Source of the DNA: Acidobacteriota bacterium
Lineage (GTDB): Bacteria; Acidobacteriota; Terriglobia; Bryobacterales; Bryobacteraceae
Length of the DNA: 5,794 nt
Assembly (NCBI GenBank): GCA_021788955.1
Contig: JAJYKC010000203.1
Coordinates: 1 to 5,794 of the forward strand
Direction of reading: 5' to 3'
The translations under genes were made by a program, and so were the position numbers. This document shows positions 5,754-5,794 of this stretch, in pieces; the stretch's first letter is position 1, and each line of letters starts with the position of its first letter. The notes below the pieces were generated by a model that saw only the letters and a program-made list of their open reading frames with translations, was not told the DNA's origin and searched no databases.

Positions 5754-5794
5754 CGAAAACGCGCACCAAGGGCACAGCGCCCCCCGCGACCAGC

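Overview
The window is a G+C-rich stretch of bacterial chromosome with seven complete protein genes and one partial one, packed tightly. No RNA gene, mobile element, CRISPR array or phage gene is visible, and no gap between genes reaches 300 bases. The mix is a TPR protein, a TMEM175-type channel, a CysA2-like sulfurtransferase, a secreted glycoside hydrolase family 2 enzyme and several lineage-restricted-looking hypotheticals. Together with high-GC codon use, this would fit a soil Gram-negative such as an acidobacterium, but that is an impression and no marker gene proves it.

Layout. At the left edge (1-419, +) is the C-terminal end of a TPR-repeat protein. It converges on a TMEM175-family membrane protein (422-1051, -), with only 2 bases between the two stop codons. 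A perfect 8-bp inverted repeat sits inside the last codons of the channel gene, where it could serve as a hairpin at the end of the TPR transcript. After a 174-base divergent intergenic region comes a small cysteine-rich protein of unknown function (1226-1423, +). It converges on the rightmost block with 12 bases between stops.

From 1436 to 5740 all five genes lie on the - strand. In transcription order they are: a secreted GH2 glycosidase (5740-3941); a 149-base gap; a proline-rich hypothetical protein (3791-3186); a signal-peptide-bearing hypothetical protein whose ribosome binding site overlaps the previous stop (3173-2589); a two-domain thiosulfate sulfurtransferase (2517-1654); and a 73-residue hypothetical whose ATG overlaps the sulfurtransferase stop (1657-1436, ATGA overlap).

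How they work together. Two pairs look co-translated: the proline-rich and secreted hypotheticals, and the sulfurtransferase with its 73-residue partner. The GH2 enzyme has its own upstream region and probably acts alone on an oligosaccharide outside the cytoplasm. No single pathway obviously unites the window. The most promising unknowns are the two coupled hypothetical pairs and the five-cysteine miniprotein, but nothing here can be called a new system on sequence alone.
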